Of a stretch of 64,000 bases of DNA, positions 43,849 through 52,397 are shown one piece after another (position 1 is the first letter of the stretch; each line of letters starts with the position of its first letter). The position numbers and the translations under genes were made by a program. This stretch comes from Clostridia bacterium (GTDB lineage: Bacteria > Bacillota > Clostridia > Saccharofermentanales > Saccharofermentanaceae): assembly GCA_024403775.1 (NCBI GenBank), contig JAKSRE010000012.1, positions 1 through 64,000 of the forward strand, given 5' to 3'. Under the pieces are notes generated by a model. The model was given only the letters and a program-made list of their open reading frames with translations. It ran no database searches and had not been told where the DNA came from.

Positions 43849-45234
43849 TTAGCCTCTGTTACCGCCGTAAAGGCCTTCAGGATATTCAGCTGATGGATTC
43901 CAGAGAATAAATTCATTAAGTCCCTGATCCTGAATAGCTTTAATCTGGTCGTTAATAGCATCATAACCATAATTCATATATCTTCCAGAACCGAGATAAG
44001 ATGCAGTAAAGGCCTGACAATAAGGTCTTACTGTACTGTAGCCTTCGCGATTATGATACAGGCTTCCAAGCTGAAGTGCAGAGTACATAATGTCGTAAGG
44101 CTCAAGATCTGGATAATCAAAAACATGACCATTCATCATGGTTCCAAGTGCATAGTGAGAAGGGTAGATCATAGGACAAAGTGAATCTACACCAGTAAGG
44201 CCAACTACAGACCAGTCTTGACCAAGGATACTGCCATCTAGCTGGCTTGATACAGCGATACCAAAGATATCAGCAGATACAGGAACACCATAAGTGTCCT
44301 GAATTCTAAGTCTTGCTGTCTGAAGGAATCTGTTAATTGCATCAGCTCTTGAAGGAACTTCTTCCTCAAGACCAAAATAAGGGGCAGAGCCAGTTGTTGA
44401 ACTTCCAGTAGGGAATCTTACGTAGTCAAACTGAATCTCATCAACGCCCATTGCGACTGCTTCTTCAGCAAGATCAATCAGATAATCCCAGTTACGTGAA
44501 TCATATGGATTAACGAATGCCTCAGAACCTTCGTTAGAAAAATAAAGGACATCACCATTACTGTCGCAGATAGCTCTGTCTGGATAGGTGTTTGCAAGGT
44601 TAACGTCCTTAAAACAAACGATTCTGCCAATTACCCAGATATTGTTCTCATGGCATTTCTCACAGACCATTGAGAGATCATAAGCTTTTGGACTAACATA
44701 GCCTATCTCATGGGCCATTGCATTAGAAGTATTAAAAAATATGGCATTTGCTTCTTTAAGATCGATAACGAATGCGTTAATCTCTGAATTATTAGCTATT
44801 TCAATATTAGTATCAAGGTTAACAGCTGCATTAAGGTATAAACCATGAACTTCACGTCTGTTAATTTCTGCACCACCATCAAGAGAAGGTAGTGGTCCCC
44901 AATAATTCTCACTAAGTTCATTATATGGAAGAAGTTCTTCAATCTGGCGAAGTGTTGTTGTTGGCGGAGCAGTAATCTCAACCATTGTCGCCTGTGAAGA
45001 AGCAATTGTCTCAGAAGTAGTCGGATTAATTACAAACATTGGCTCATCATGTGGCTTGGAATTCATTCTGCCGATAAAGGTTCCTATAAAAAGAACTAAG
45101 CCAACTGCAGCAACAGCTCCTGACATAAAAACAAGACCACGAAGAGAACTTACTACTTTTGAGGTAGCAAATCTGTCGCGGTTATTTTTAAACATGTTTT
45201 TATCATATTTGTAATTACTATTCTGATTAAGCAT
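43849..45234 (-). CDS. Membrane-anchored putative glycoside hydrolase (DUF4015/COG1306)
   Basis: A 461-aa protein with an N-terminal TM segment (about residues 36-57) and an outer barrel domain. REVHGLYLNAAVNLD, NAFVIDLKEANAIFFN, WVIGRIVCFKDVNLANTYPDRAI, VDEIQFDYVRFPTGSS and PVSADIFGIAVS are the conserved strands of the DUF4015 putative glycosidases. Substrate unknown. The chosen ATG at 45234 lies exactly where transcription should start from the promoter at 45241-45269, so the mRNA may be leaderless; no SD site precedes any nearby ATG. Confidence 0.85.
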   Translation of the reverse strand: MLNQNSNYKYDKNMFKNNRDRFATSKVVSSLRGLVFMSGAVAAVGLVLFIGTFIGRMNSKPHDEPMFVINPTTSETIASSQATMVEITAPPTTTLRQIEELLPYNELSENYWGPLPSLDGGAEINRREVHGLYLNAAVNLDTNIEIANNSEINAFVIDLKEANAIFFNTSNAMAHEIGYVSPKAYDLSMVCEKCHENNIWVIGRIVCFKDVNLANTYPDRAICDSNGDVLYFSNEGSEAFVNPYDSRNWDYLIDLAEEAVAMGVDEIQFDYVRFPTGSSTTGSAPYFGLEEEVPSRADAINRFLQTARLRIQDTYGVPVSADIFGIAVSSQLDGSILGQDWSVVGLTGVDSLCPMIYPSHYALGTMMNGHVFDYPDLEPYDIMYSALQLGSLYHNREGYSTVRPYCQAFTASYLGSGRYMNYGYDAINDQIKAIQDQGLNEFILWNPSAEYPEGLYGGNRG

Positions 45235-45240
45235 GAGGAT

Positions 45241-45269
45241 ATTATACATTTGCTACACAAAAACCACAA
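45241..45269 (-). promoter_or_regulatory. Promoter of the DUF4015 gene
   Basis: Read on the minus strand: TTGTGG (45269-45264), 17 bases, TATAAT (45246-45241), then six bases to the ATG. Confidence 0.65.
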
Positions 45270-45326
45270 TTATATATTTATATGTGATAAAATACTCTAA
45301 ATAATAACGAGCTTTCAGAGGTAATT

Positions 45327-45740
45327 ATGGTTGTACGTGAATGTGGCGGTGGATTGGTTTTCTATGAAGACAGTGTTCTTCTTGAGCAGAACGACAAACT
45401 TGAGTGGGCTTTCCCTAAGGGTGTCGTTCGTAAGGGCGAGAAGGTTAATCTGATTGCAGTAGAGCGCGTAAAAGTTGAGACAGGAATAGATGCCGAGATA
45501 CTTGCACCTTGTGGTAAGACCAAGTATGAGTTTTATTCTGTCAGCAGACGTAAACCAGTTCACAATAATGTGTCATGGTATGTAATGAAAGCAACTAACA
45601 ATAATCCGGTTCCGAATCCTGAAGCAAATGTAGTGAAGGCTGAGTTTATCCCTGTTGAGGTTGCACTTAAGACTATAACTTATAGTCAGGATAAGACTCT
45701 TCTTATGATGGCTTATCAGAAATATAAAGAGCTTACCTGA
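45327..45740 (+). CDS. Nudix-fold protein with degenerate Nudix box
   Basis: A 137-aa protein. RECGGGLVFYEDSVLLEQNDKLEWAFPKGVVRKGEK is the typical Nudix start. The Nudix box reads GVVRKGEKVNLIAVERVKVETGI: where the consensus has R-E-U-x-E-E, this has E-R-V-K-V-E, so the R-E pair is swapped and one metal Glu is Val. It may therefore be a weak hydrolase or a binding module. The next gene begins 8 bases after the stop, pointing to co-transcription with the YigZ gene. Confidence 0.82.
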   Translation: MVVRECGGGLVFYEDSVLLEQNDKLEWAFPKGVVRKGEKVNLIAVERVKVETGIDAEILAPCGKTKYEFYSVSRRKPVHNNVSWYVMKATNNNPVPNPEANVVKAEFIPVEVALKTITYSQDKTLLMMAYQKYKELT

Positions 45741-45748
45741 GGTGAATC

Positions 45749-46375
45749 TTGGCTTCAATAATTACACTTAAACATGATGGTAAATCAGAAATCGAGATTT
45801 CCAAATCTGTATTTATAGGGCATGCTAAGCATGTTACAACTCCAGAAGAAGCAATAAGCTTTGTAGATGAGATTAAATCCAAGTATCCAGATGCTCGTCA
45901 TAATTGTTATGCCTGGATAGTGAGTGGCGATGTCTCAATGCAAAAATATAGTGACGATGGTGAACCGCAGGGAACTGCAGGAATGCCAATGCTTTCCTGT
46001 CTGACCAAGAAAAACATCACGAATGCGGCCGTAGTCGTTACAAGATATTTTGGCGGAATCCTTCTTGGTAAAGGTGGACTTGTAAGAGCATATAGCGATA
46101 CCTGTGCAGAAGCTTTACTTGATGCTGAGATTATCGAAGAAAAGCCTTGTGTAACATTCGCATTTTATGTTGACTATTCTTTGAGTGAACGTATTACGTA
46201 TGATATAAAAATGCGTGGATACAGACTTGATAATATTGAGTATGGCGCGGATGTACGAATATTCGTTACCTGTCTTTCAGAGAGTGTAGAGGAATTTACT
46301 GAGTTTTTAACAAATGCTACTTCGGGTAAGGTAGAACCAGAGAAGATTAGAGAGTTTATGGATGTATATGATTAG
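45749..46375 (+). CDS. YigZ/IMPACT family protein
   Basis: A 208-aa protein of the UPF0029/IMPACT family. KSVFIGHAKHVTTPEEAISFVDEI, DARHNCYAWIV, YSDDGEPQGTAGMPML and TRYFGGILLGKGGLVRAYSD are diagnostic; the C-terminal DUF1949 domain follows. The role in translation regulation is suggested only by the eukaryotic IMPACT homologs. The start is a TTG: GAGGTG lies 6 bases upstream and no ATG is near. Second gene of the Nudix unit. Confidence 0.9.
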   Translation: MASIITLKHDGKSEIEISKSVFIGHAKHVTTPEEAISFVDEIKSKYPDARHNCYAWIVSGDVSMQKYSDDGEPQGTAGMPMLSCLTKKNITNAAVVVTRYFGGILLGKGGLVRAYSDTCAEALLDAEIIEEKPCVTFAFYVDYSLSERITYDIKMRGYRLDNIEYGADVRIFVTCLSESVEEFTEFLTNATSGKVEPEKIREFMDVYD

Positions 46376-46419
46376 TTTTTAACTTGAAAGTTATTATTTT
46401 CGAAAGAGGGTAAAAGAAA

Positions 46420-47907
46420 ATGGATGAACTAAATGAAGGTGCCAGAATCCCTGATTCACAGGCAACTGAAATGGAAAAGAAAAATGAGGTTACTGAAGTA
46501 GTAACGGAACAGGAAACTAATACTGCAGAAACAAAAACAGAAACAGCTGTTACCGATGCTTCATCTTCTGAAGAGATTATTACTCAGGAGGTTACCACTG
46601 AGGTTCCTGAAGAGGTTTCTGGAGAAGTTTCTGGAGAAACTGCTGATGATTCAGAAGCTATACGTAAAACAGCTCTTATTGAGAGTGAAGTAAAAAAGAC
46701 TGAGAGACATAAACGTCTGATTACAGCGATTACTGCTGCTATTATAGTAATCGGTCTTCTGGCAGTAATTGGAATGCAGACAGTTTATATTTATAAGCTG
46801 AGTACTGCAAGAATTGGTATTATGACTTACGAGAATTCCAGTTACCGTGAGGAAAAGGAAGAAAAAGACGATTCGGAAGAAAAAGAAGAAAAAGAACTTA
46901 TTGAGGCAGAGAGAAAAGACGTGGTTGATCCACTTTTTAATCTGGAAGAAGCTGCAAGTGTTACTGATCCTAACAAAAAGACACTTAAGACCTGGGAAAT
47001 TGCAAATGAAGTTATGCCAGCAACTGTGTCTATTTATATTGTTCAGGACTATTCAGGAAGCGAAGTAACATTAGCTTCTGGCTCTGGTTTTGTTATCACA
47101 GAAAACGGATATGTTGTTACTAATAAGCATGTTATCGCTGATGCGATTAGTGACCGTCAGCTTAAAATAGCTGTAAGAGTACCAGGTATTACGGAAGCTT
47201 TTACTGCCAAAATTGTTGGTTCAGATGAGCAGACAGATATTGCAGTTATTAAGCTCAATACTTCAGAGAAACTAAAGTGCGTTGTACTTGGTGATTCTGA
47301 TACTCTTCAGGTTGGTGAACTTGCTGTAGCAATTGGTAATCCTCTTGGTTCATTTGAGAGTACAGTTACAGTAGGCGTTATTTCTGCGAATTCCCGTGAG
47401 ATGAATACCAATGGATATTCAATCAATCTTTTGCAGACAGATGCTTCAATAAACTCAGGTAACAGTGGTGGACCGCTCATCAATTCATTTGGTGAAGTTA
47501 TTGGTGTAACAAATGCCAAGATTACTTCTGCCGAAGGCTTGGGTTTTGCAATTCCTATTAATACTATCAAGGGTATTATAGAGTCAATTATCCAGTATGG
47601 TTATGTGGCTAACAGACCTACCCTCGGTGTATCAATTCAGACAGTAGTAGAATCCTCTTATTTTGGGGCAAATGCGGGATTTTATGTAGCTTCTCTTGTT
47701 GAGGGAGGACCTGGTGAACAGGCAGGACTTCAGATTGGTGATAGAATTGTGACATTTGATGGAGTTGAAATAACTTCAACTAATGATATTATTAGTATAC
47801 GTGATGCTCATAATGTAGGAGATTCCATTAAAATTGAAGTAGAACGTGATGAAGAAATTGTTGAAGTAATTCTTGTAATTGGCGATAGTGCTGATTATGA
47901 GGACTGA
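46420..47907 (+). CDS. htrA: HtrA/DegP-type serine protease with PDZ domain
   Basis: A 495-aa membrane-anchored surface protease. N-terminal about 95 residues are cytoplasmic, Glu/Thr-rich; TM segment about 100-128; acidic linker 145-175. The catalytic triad is His237 (TNKHV), Asp273 (TDIAVIK) and Ser349 (GNSGGPL). The PDZ domain (about 400-490) has LGVSI and GPGEQAGLQIGDRIV. It degrades misfolded exported proteins. A likely TTCGAA initiation-region element and AGAGGG precede it. The next small gene begins 10 bases after the stop. Confidence 0.94.
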   Translation: MDELNEGARIPDSQATEMEKKNEVTEVVTEQETNTAETKTETAVTDASSSEEIITQEVTTEVPEEVSGEVSGETADDSEAIRKTALIESEVKKTERHKRLITAITAAIIVIGLLAVIGMQTVYIYKLSTARIGIMTYENSSYREEKEEKDDSEEKEEKELIEAERKDVVDPLFNLEEAASVTDPNKKTLKTWEIANEVMPATVSIYIVQDYSGSEVTLASGSGFVITENGYVVTNKHVIADAISDRQLKIAVRVPGITEAFTAKIVGSDEQTDIAVIKLNTSEKLKCVVLGDSDTLQVGELAVAIGNPLGSFESTVTVGVISANSREMNTNGYSINLLQTDASINSGNSGGPLINSFGEVIGVTNAKITSAEGLGFAIPINTIKGIIESIIQYGYVANRPTLGVSIQTVVESSYFGANAGFYVASLVEGGPGEQAGLQIGDRIVTFDGVEITSTNDIISIRDAHNVGDSIKIEVERDEEIVEVILVIGDSADYED

Positions 47908-47917
47908 TGGGAGAGTT

Positions 47918-48040
47918 ATGTATAACTATAACAAGAATATTAAGGATAAAGTTTGGGTTAAGGTAGTAGCTGTTTTTTTGGTTGCTGCTATGCTTTTATC
48001 TGCGGCTGCCGTTCTGTTTATGCTTATAGCAGCAATGTGA
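47918..48040 (+). CDS. 40-aa single-TM protein downstream of HtrA
   Basis: ATG at 47918 behind TGGGAGAG; 40 codons, TGA at 48038. The N-terminal part (MYNYNKNIKDKVWVK) is basic and the rest is one hydrophobic helix (VVAVFLVAAMLLSAAAVLFM). It lies 10 bases after htrA and ends 18 bases before a strong terminator, so the transcript must include it. It may be a small regulator or partner of the protease; inference from position only. Confidence 0.7.
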   Translation: MYNYNKNIKDKVWVKVVAVFLVAAMLLSAAAVLFMLIAAM

Positions 48041-48056
48041 TTTTGATTTATTTTTT

Positions 48057-48096
48057 GCAGCACTCGTTTTTTATTGGCGGGTGCTGTATTTTTTTT
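48057..48096 (+). terminator. Terminator of the htrA unit
   Basis: GCAGCACTCG pairs with CGGGTGCTGT (one G-U), followed by TTTTTTTT. Confidence 0.9.
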
Positions 48097-48127
48097 GCTC
48101 ATTATTTAATTAGATGCTTTATTCTGA

Positions 48128-48133
48128 TATAAT
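48128..48133 (+). promoter_or_regulatory. Extended -10 promoter of the zinc-ribbon gene
   Basis: TGaTATAAT, 33 bases before the ATG at 48166. Confidence 0.55.
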
Positions 48134-48165
48134 TTAACGACTAGATTTTAATTATTGGAGTAATT

Positions 48166-49323
48166 ATGGCCCAGATTGTAAAATGTCCTAATTGTACTGC
48201 CAGCCTTCATTTTGATGCGGCTAGTGGTAAGGTTCAGTGTGAATATTGCGGAGCTTCATTTAATGTTGATGAACTTATGTCATCAGCTACTGAAGCGGAT
48301 GAGAAGAAACTTGAAGATTTGGCATCAGATAAGGAACAGGTAACTGAAGAGATTGTAAATGAAGTTACCTATGAAGAAGAAGCAGATGACGAAGAATTTA
48401 AAGAAGAGATTGATGAATCTGTTGAATTAAATGAGAACGAGCATCAGGAATTTGTTTGTAACAACTGTGGAGCTCACGTTATTGCAGACAGATCAACCAG
48501 TGCAACCTTCTGCGTATTCTGTGGTTCACCTCAGGTAATTCAGTCGAGAATTGAAGATAAATTTAAGCCTCGTTATATTATTCCTTTCAAATATACAAAG
48601 GAGCAGGCAATAAATGGTTTCCTTAAGTGGTGTAAGGGCGGACGATTTGCACCATTTGGTTTTGTTTCCAGTGAGAATATCAATAAGATTACTGGTATTT
48701 ATGTTCCTTTCTGGCTTTTTGATCAGGAAGTTCATTCTGATATCCATGCTGAAAGTAAACATGTGAAGTCTACTACTACTGGTAACAAAGAGACCATTAC
48801 AACATCAACCTACGATATAAAGTATCTTAAGAAATTTAAATTCAGCAGGGTTCCTCTTGATGGTTCTTCGAAGCTTGATGATATGCTGATGGAAGCAATC
48901 GAACCATTTAATTATGAGGAACTTAAGGATTTTAATCCTATGTATCTTGCTGGCTATTTTGCAGAGCGCTATGACCTTGTTCCTAAGGATCTTACTGAGC
49001 GAATGAATAAGCGCTCCAAAGAATATGTGCAGCAGGAGTTTAATGAATGGACTACTAGTTATGGTTCTGTAACAAGTAAGACGGATAATTCTGTATATCT
49101 GGAACCTACTGCCAAGTATGCACTGCTTCCAGTATGGTTCTTACATTATAAGTATCTGTCCAAGGATTACTATTTTTGTATGAATGGACAGACGGGTGAG
49201 GTTGCTGGAATTCTTCCTAACAGCCGTCTTAAGACAACACTTATATTCTTTGTATTACTGGCTATATTTGCTGTTATAGCCAGAATTATTCTTGGTAGCA
49301 TAATCGGAGGTTTTGTAGGATGA
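48166..49323 (+). CDS. Double zinc-ribbon protein with C-terminal TM segment
   Basis: A 385-aa protein. Zinc ribbon 1 is CPNC-x15-CEYC (residues 7-28), an acidic linker follows (about 45-90), and zinc ribbon 2 is CNNC-x15-CVFC (about 100-125). A beta-rich domain (PRYIIPFKYTKEQAINGFLKW, GIYVPFWLFDQEVHSDI, LLPVWFLHYKY) follows, and one C-terminal membrane segment (about 356-380). Related proteins occur next to TPM-domain proteins in Firmicutes; the function is unclear. Its stop overlaps the next ATG (ATGA), so translation is coupled. Confidence 0.82.
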   Translation: MAQIVKCPNCTASLHFDAASGKVQCEYCGASFNVDELMSSATEADEKKLEDLASDKEQVTEEIVNEVTYEEEADDEEFKEEIDESVELNENEHQEFVCNNCGAHVIADRSTSATFCVFCGSPQVIQSRIEDKFKPRYIIPFKYTKEQAINGFLKWCKGGRFAPFGFVSSENINKITGIYVPFWLFDQEVHSDIHAESKHVKSTTTGNKETITTSTYDIKYLKKFKFSRVPLDGSSKLDDMLMEAIEPFNYEELKDFNPMYLAGYFAERYDLVPKDLTERMNKRSKEYVQQEFNEWTTSYGSVTSKTDNSVYLEPTAKYALLPVWFLHYKYLSKDYYFCMNGQTGEVAGILPNSRLKTTLIFFVLLAIFAVIARIILGSIIGGFVG

Positions 49324-50243
49324 GTGAGATGGACGAATTCAAGATTAATACCGCCGATGTCAAAGTTGATGGTAATAATAAAGATAAGAATAAGATAGAG
49401 AGCATTAAATCATATAAGAGAAGCCTTTTTGCTGAGTTAAATACTTTCTCAGGAATTTTTATAGCAGCTCTTGCTTTGGTTATTGCTTTTTGTATTGGAC
49501 TATATGTGTACATGTGTATAGTTCCAGCAAAACATGTGTATCTGTATGATAAGGCTGATGTCTTCACAGATGATGAGGAAGAAGAACTTCTAGATATGGC
49601 AAAGAAGTTATCTAAGTCCGAAGATTTAAATGTTCTTATTTATTCTACACGTGATAAAGGAAGCGGTTACGGTTCTTCAAGAGAAGAACGTGCAAGATAT
49701 GCTGGTGACATGTATACAAAATACTGTGTAAAAGAGCAGATGAGAGACAATTCTGGCTTTTGCATACTTATTGATTTGGAAAATGATGAACCAGGTAAGA
49801 GATTTTTTTGGCTTTTTACGAACGGAACCGCATACTACACTTTGTCTGATGATGAAGTTGAGAGTATCTTTATGAAATATAAGAGTACTTTGCAGGATGA
49901 AGAGTATTATGATGCCTTTTTTATGATTCTAAGAGAACTTCAAAAGCACGATTATACTTCATTTGGCTTGTATTTTGCTTATCTGTTGATTATTTTGATT
50001 CCAATGTTTCTTGCATGGATAGTAACTCTTCTTATAAAGCCGCATCATAAACTGGATATTAAACCAAGTTATTCAACTTATACGGCAGAAAAGATAAGTA
50101 ATGGATCTGTCTGCACTCTTAAGAAGAGGTCAGTAAGAGTTGTCGTTCATGAAAGCAGTACTGGATCTTCTTCTGGCGGTGGCGGCTTCAGCGGTGGCGG
50201 CGGCGGAGGCGGTCACAGCGGTGGCGGTGGAGGATTCTTCTAA
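49320..50243 (+). CDS. TPM-domain membrane protein with Gly-rich tail
   Basis: A 307-aa protein. TM segment about 47-68; the TPM (YgcG) phosphatase-like/chaperone domain follows with YLYDKADVFTDDEEEELLDMAKKLS and LNVLIYSTRDKGSGYG; a second TM segment about 222-242; the tail is (GG)n with GGGGFSGGGGGGGHSGGGG. The protein probably acts in envelope or photosystem-like assembly, a function only loosely known. It overlaps the zinc-ribbon gene by 4 bases and is probably its partner. Confidence 0.85.
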   Translation: MSEMDEFKINTADVKVDGNNKDKNKIESIKSYKRSLFAELNTFSGIFIAALALVIAFCIGLYVYMCIVPAKHVYLYDKADVFTDDEEEELLDMAKKLSKSEDLNVLIYSTRDKGSGYGSSREERARYAGDMYTKYCVKEQMRDNSGFCILIDLENDEPGKRFFWLFTNGTAYYTLSDDEVESIFMKYKSTLQDEEYYDAFFMILRELQKHDYTSFGLYFAYLLIILIPMFLAWIVTLLIKPHHKLDIKPSYSTYTAEKISNGSVCTLKKRSVRVVVHESSTGSSSGGGGFSGGGGGGGHSGGGGGFF

Positions 50244-50256
50244 TTGAAGAGTTTTC

Positions 50257-50262
50257 TATAAT
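50257..50262 (+). promoter_or_regulatory. -10 box of the RsmC-like gene
   Basis: TATAAT, with TTCGAGG at 50270-50276 near the expected start; no clear -35. Confidence 0.45.
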
Positions 50263-50284
50263 TTATTTATTCGAGGTTATTCAA

Positions 50285-50920
50285 ATGTCGCATTATTATG
50301 ACGAGAATCCGACAGCAAAATCTGATAAGAAAGTAATTACATATAGATCTAATGGAACAAATTTTGAATTTGTTACTGATACTAATGTATTTAGCCGAAA
50401 TGAGATTGATTATGGTTCGGATTTTTTGCTTAACTGTATGATAGAAGATTTGAAGCAGGATAAAAGGCTTACAAGTGGCAAGGAATTTCTTGATCTTGGC
50501 TGCGGTTATGGTCCTGTAGGAATTGTTATGAAATCAGTCTTTAAGGGACTTGTAGTTACTCAGACTGATGTTAATGAGCGTGCTGTGAACCTGGCTAAAG
50601 TAAATGCTAATAATAACAGAATTCCAATTCACGATTTGAAGCAGGGAAGTGTTATGGAGCATTTTAGAGAAGATGAGATGTTTGACATCGTTGCAACAAA
50701 TCCACCAGTAAGAGCAGGAAAAGCCATAGTGTTCGCTTTTTATGAGCAGGCGTATAAGCATATGAATGAGGGCGGAATGATTTATGTCGTTCTTCAGCGT
50801 AAGCAGGGGGCTCCTTCAACAGAAAAGAAATTACAGGAATTGTTTGGTAACTGTGAGACTATGGGTGTCTCAAGTGGCTACCGTGTTATGAAATCAATAA
50901 AGAAATCTGACAACGAATAG
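50285..50920 (+). CDS. RsmC-like class I SAM-dependent methyltransferase
   Basis: A 211-aa protein of the RsmC/RsmD-like group. LDLGCGYGPVGIVM is the SAM-binding motif I, TQTDVNERAVNLAKVNAN is motif II, and IVATNPPVRAGK (NPPxRxG) the catalytic base-flipping motif of guanine N2 methyltransferases. It is short for RsmC (lacks the N-terminal copy), as typical of the Firmicutes YbxB type, which likely methylates rRNA. The next gene starts 11 bases after the stop. Confidence 0.9.
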   Translation: MSHYYDENPTAKSDKKVITYRSNGTNFEFVTDTNVFSRNEIDYGSDFLLNCMIEDLKQDKRLTSGKEFLDLGCGYGPVGIVMKSVFKGLVVTQTDVNERAVNLAKVNANNNRIPIHDLKQGSVMEHFREDEMFDIVATNPPVRAGKAIVFAFYEQAYKHMNEGGMIYVVLQRKQGAPSTEKKLQELFGNCETMGVSSGYRVMKSIKKSDNE

Positions 50921-50931
50921 AAGGTGTTTTT

Positions 50932-51867
50932 ATGTCGGACTTAATAAATGCCGGTTCTTTTTTCTATATTTATTCTTTTATTGGATGGTGTGTAGAAGTT
51001 ATATATCATGGAGCGATAAAGAATAGATTTGTAAACAGAGGGTTCCTTAATGGTCCTGTTTGTCCTGTCTATGGTGTAGGTTTTTATGGAGTTGTACTTC
51101 TCTTGACTCCGTATATTGATAATTTTGCTTTATTGTTCTTTGGGTCCATGCTTATTACCAGCCTCATTGAACTTTTTGCTGGCTTCATATTGTATAAGAT
51201 TTTTAATCTCAGATGGTGGGATTATACAGGCAATAAATTCAATATTGGCGGATTTGTTTGCCTGAGATTCTCAGTCTATTGGGGATTAGCAGGAACCTTT
51301 GCTATGCTGGTTATTCATCCTCCCGTTGAAGCGTTTGTTATGAATATGCCTAATATAGTTAAAGTGGTTCTTCTTGCTTTTTTCTCTGTTGTATTAGTAA
51401 TAGATTTTATTGCAACCGTTCTTGCTGTACTTAAAATTAAGAAGAGAATCTTACTTATTAGTGAAGCATCTGAAGAACTTAGGGTTATGTCCGATAGAAT
51501 TGGTGGCAAGATATTTGATCATGTTGAACCAGTAGTTAAAAAGTCTGCTCCAGTTATTGAAGGTTATGGAGAGATTAAGGAGCTTTATAATAAGAATCGT
51601 GCTGAGGAGAAACGTCTTTATCAGGAACATCGAGCTCAGGAAAAAGCTTTGTATGATAAACTTATGGCTAAAGAAAAAGCAGAGTTTGATAAAGATCGTC
51701 AGAGACTTGTTGACAGGATTAATGATGCCATTAATTCGATTAACAGTCATGAGCACTATGTTTTAAGAAGAATTACAGATAACGAGGGTCAGCATAATAT
51801 AATCAGAAGACTGATTCAAAGAGAATTATTTGATTCTGATAAAATTGATGAGGAGAGTGAAGAATAA
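50932..51867 (+). CDS. CmpB-type putative ABC transporter permease family protein
   Basis: A 311-aa protein of the family annotated as putative ABC permease (PF06541). Four to five TM segments lie between residues 7 and 180; FIGWCVEVIYH and NRGFLNGPVCPVYGVG are the family's marker motifs, and WWDYTGNKFNIGGFVCLRFSVYWG the core. The C-terminal about 110 residues are a charged coiled coil with EEKRLYQEHRAQEKALYDK-like repeats. No partner ATPase is nearby, so the transporter role is doubtful. Its TAA overlaps the next ATG by one base. Confidence 0.85.
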   Translation: MSDLINAGSFFYIYSFIGWCVEVIYHGAIKNRFVNRGFLNGPVCPVYGVGFYGVVLLLTPYIDNFALLFFGSMLITSLIELFAGFILYKIFNLRWWDYTGNKFNIGGFVCLRFSVYWGLAGTFAMLVIHPPVEAFVMNMPNIVKVVLLAFFSVVLVIDFIATVLAVLKIKKRILLISEASEELRVMSDRIGGKIFDHVEPVVKKSAPVIEGYGEIKELYNKNRAEEKRLYQEHRAQEKALYDKLMAKEKAEFDKDRQRLVDRINDAINSINSHEHYVLRRITDNEGQHNIIRRLIQRELFDSDKIDEESEE

Positions 51868-52382
51868 TGAAGATTATGGTTGCTTCAGATATACATGGTT
51901 CATTGCCAATGTGTAAAATGGTTTTTGATAAATTTCATGAATTGAAGTGTGATAAGATCCTGTTACTGGGAGATTTACTTTATCACGGTCCGAGAAATGA
52001 TATCCCTGAAGGATACGAACCAAAGAAAGTAATTGAACTTCTAAATAGTGAGAAAGAGAATATTCTTGCTGTTCGTGGTAATTGTGATACAGAAGTAGAT
52101 CAGATGGTATTAAATTTTCCAATACTTGCTGATTATATGTATCTTGTATCAGGAAATCTTGTTGTATTTGCTACACATGGTCATAAGATTAATCCTGAGA
52201 ATCCTCCTTGCAGTCTTCCACAAAATGCAATTCTTCTTAATGGACATACACATATAGCCATGGATGTTATGAAAGACGGTTACAGATATATGAACCCGGG
52301 TTCTCCAACAATTCCTAAAAATGGAACGGAACCTTCTTATATTATTATTGAGGATGGAAAGGCAGAATTAATCAAATTCTGA
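51867..52382 (+). CDS. yfcE: YfcE-type phosphodiesterase (metallophosphoesterase)
   Basis: A 171-aa cytoplasmic metal-dependent phosphodiesterase. The metal and catalytic motifs are in order: SDIHG, GDLLYHG, RGNCD, THGH and NGHTH, all the MJ0936/YfcE family ligands. ATG overlaps the preceding stop by one base, so it is coupled to the CmpB-type gene. Natural substrates are unknown; homologs act on bis-pNPP or cyclic nucleotides. Confidence 0.92.
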   Translation: MKIMVASDIHGSLPMCKMVFDKFHELKCDKILLLGDLLYHGPRNDIPEGYEPKKVIELLNSEKENILAVRGNCDTEVDQMVLNFPILADYMYLVSGNLVVFATHGHKINPENPPCSLPQNAILLNGHTHIAMDVMKDGYRYMNPGSPTIPKNGTEPSYIIIEDGKAELIKF

Positions 52383-52397
52383 TATGAGGATAAAACT

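Noticed and set aside
46847-47068. ORF within htrA in another frame
   Set aside because: It is a shadow of the Lys/Glu-rich linker of HtrA without its own ribosome site.
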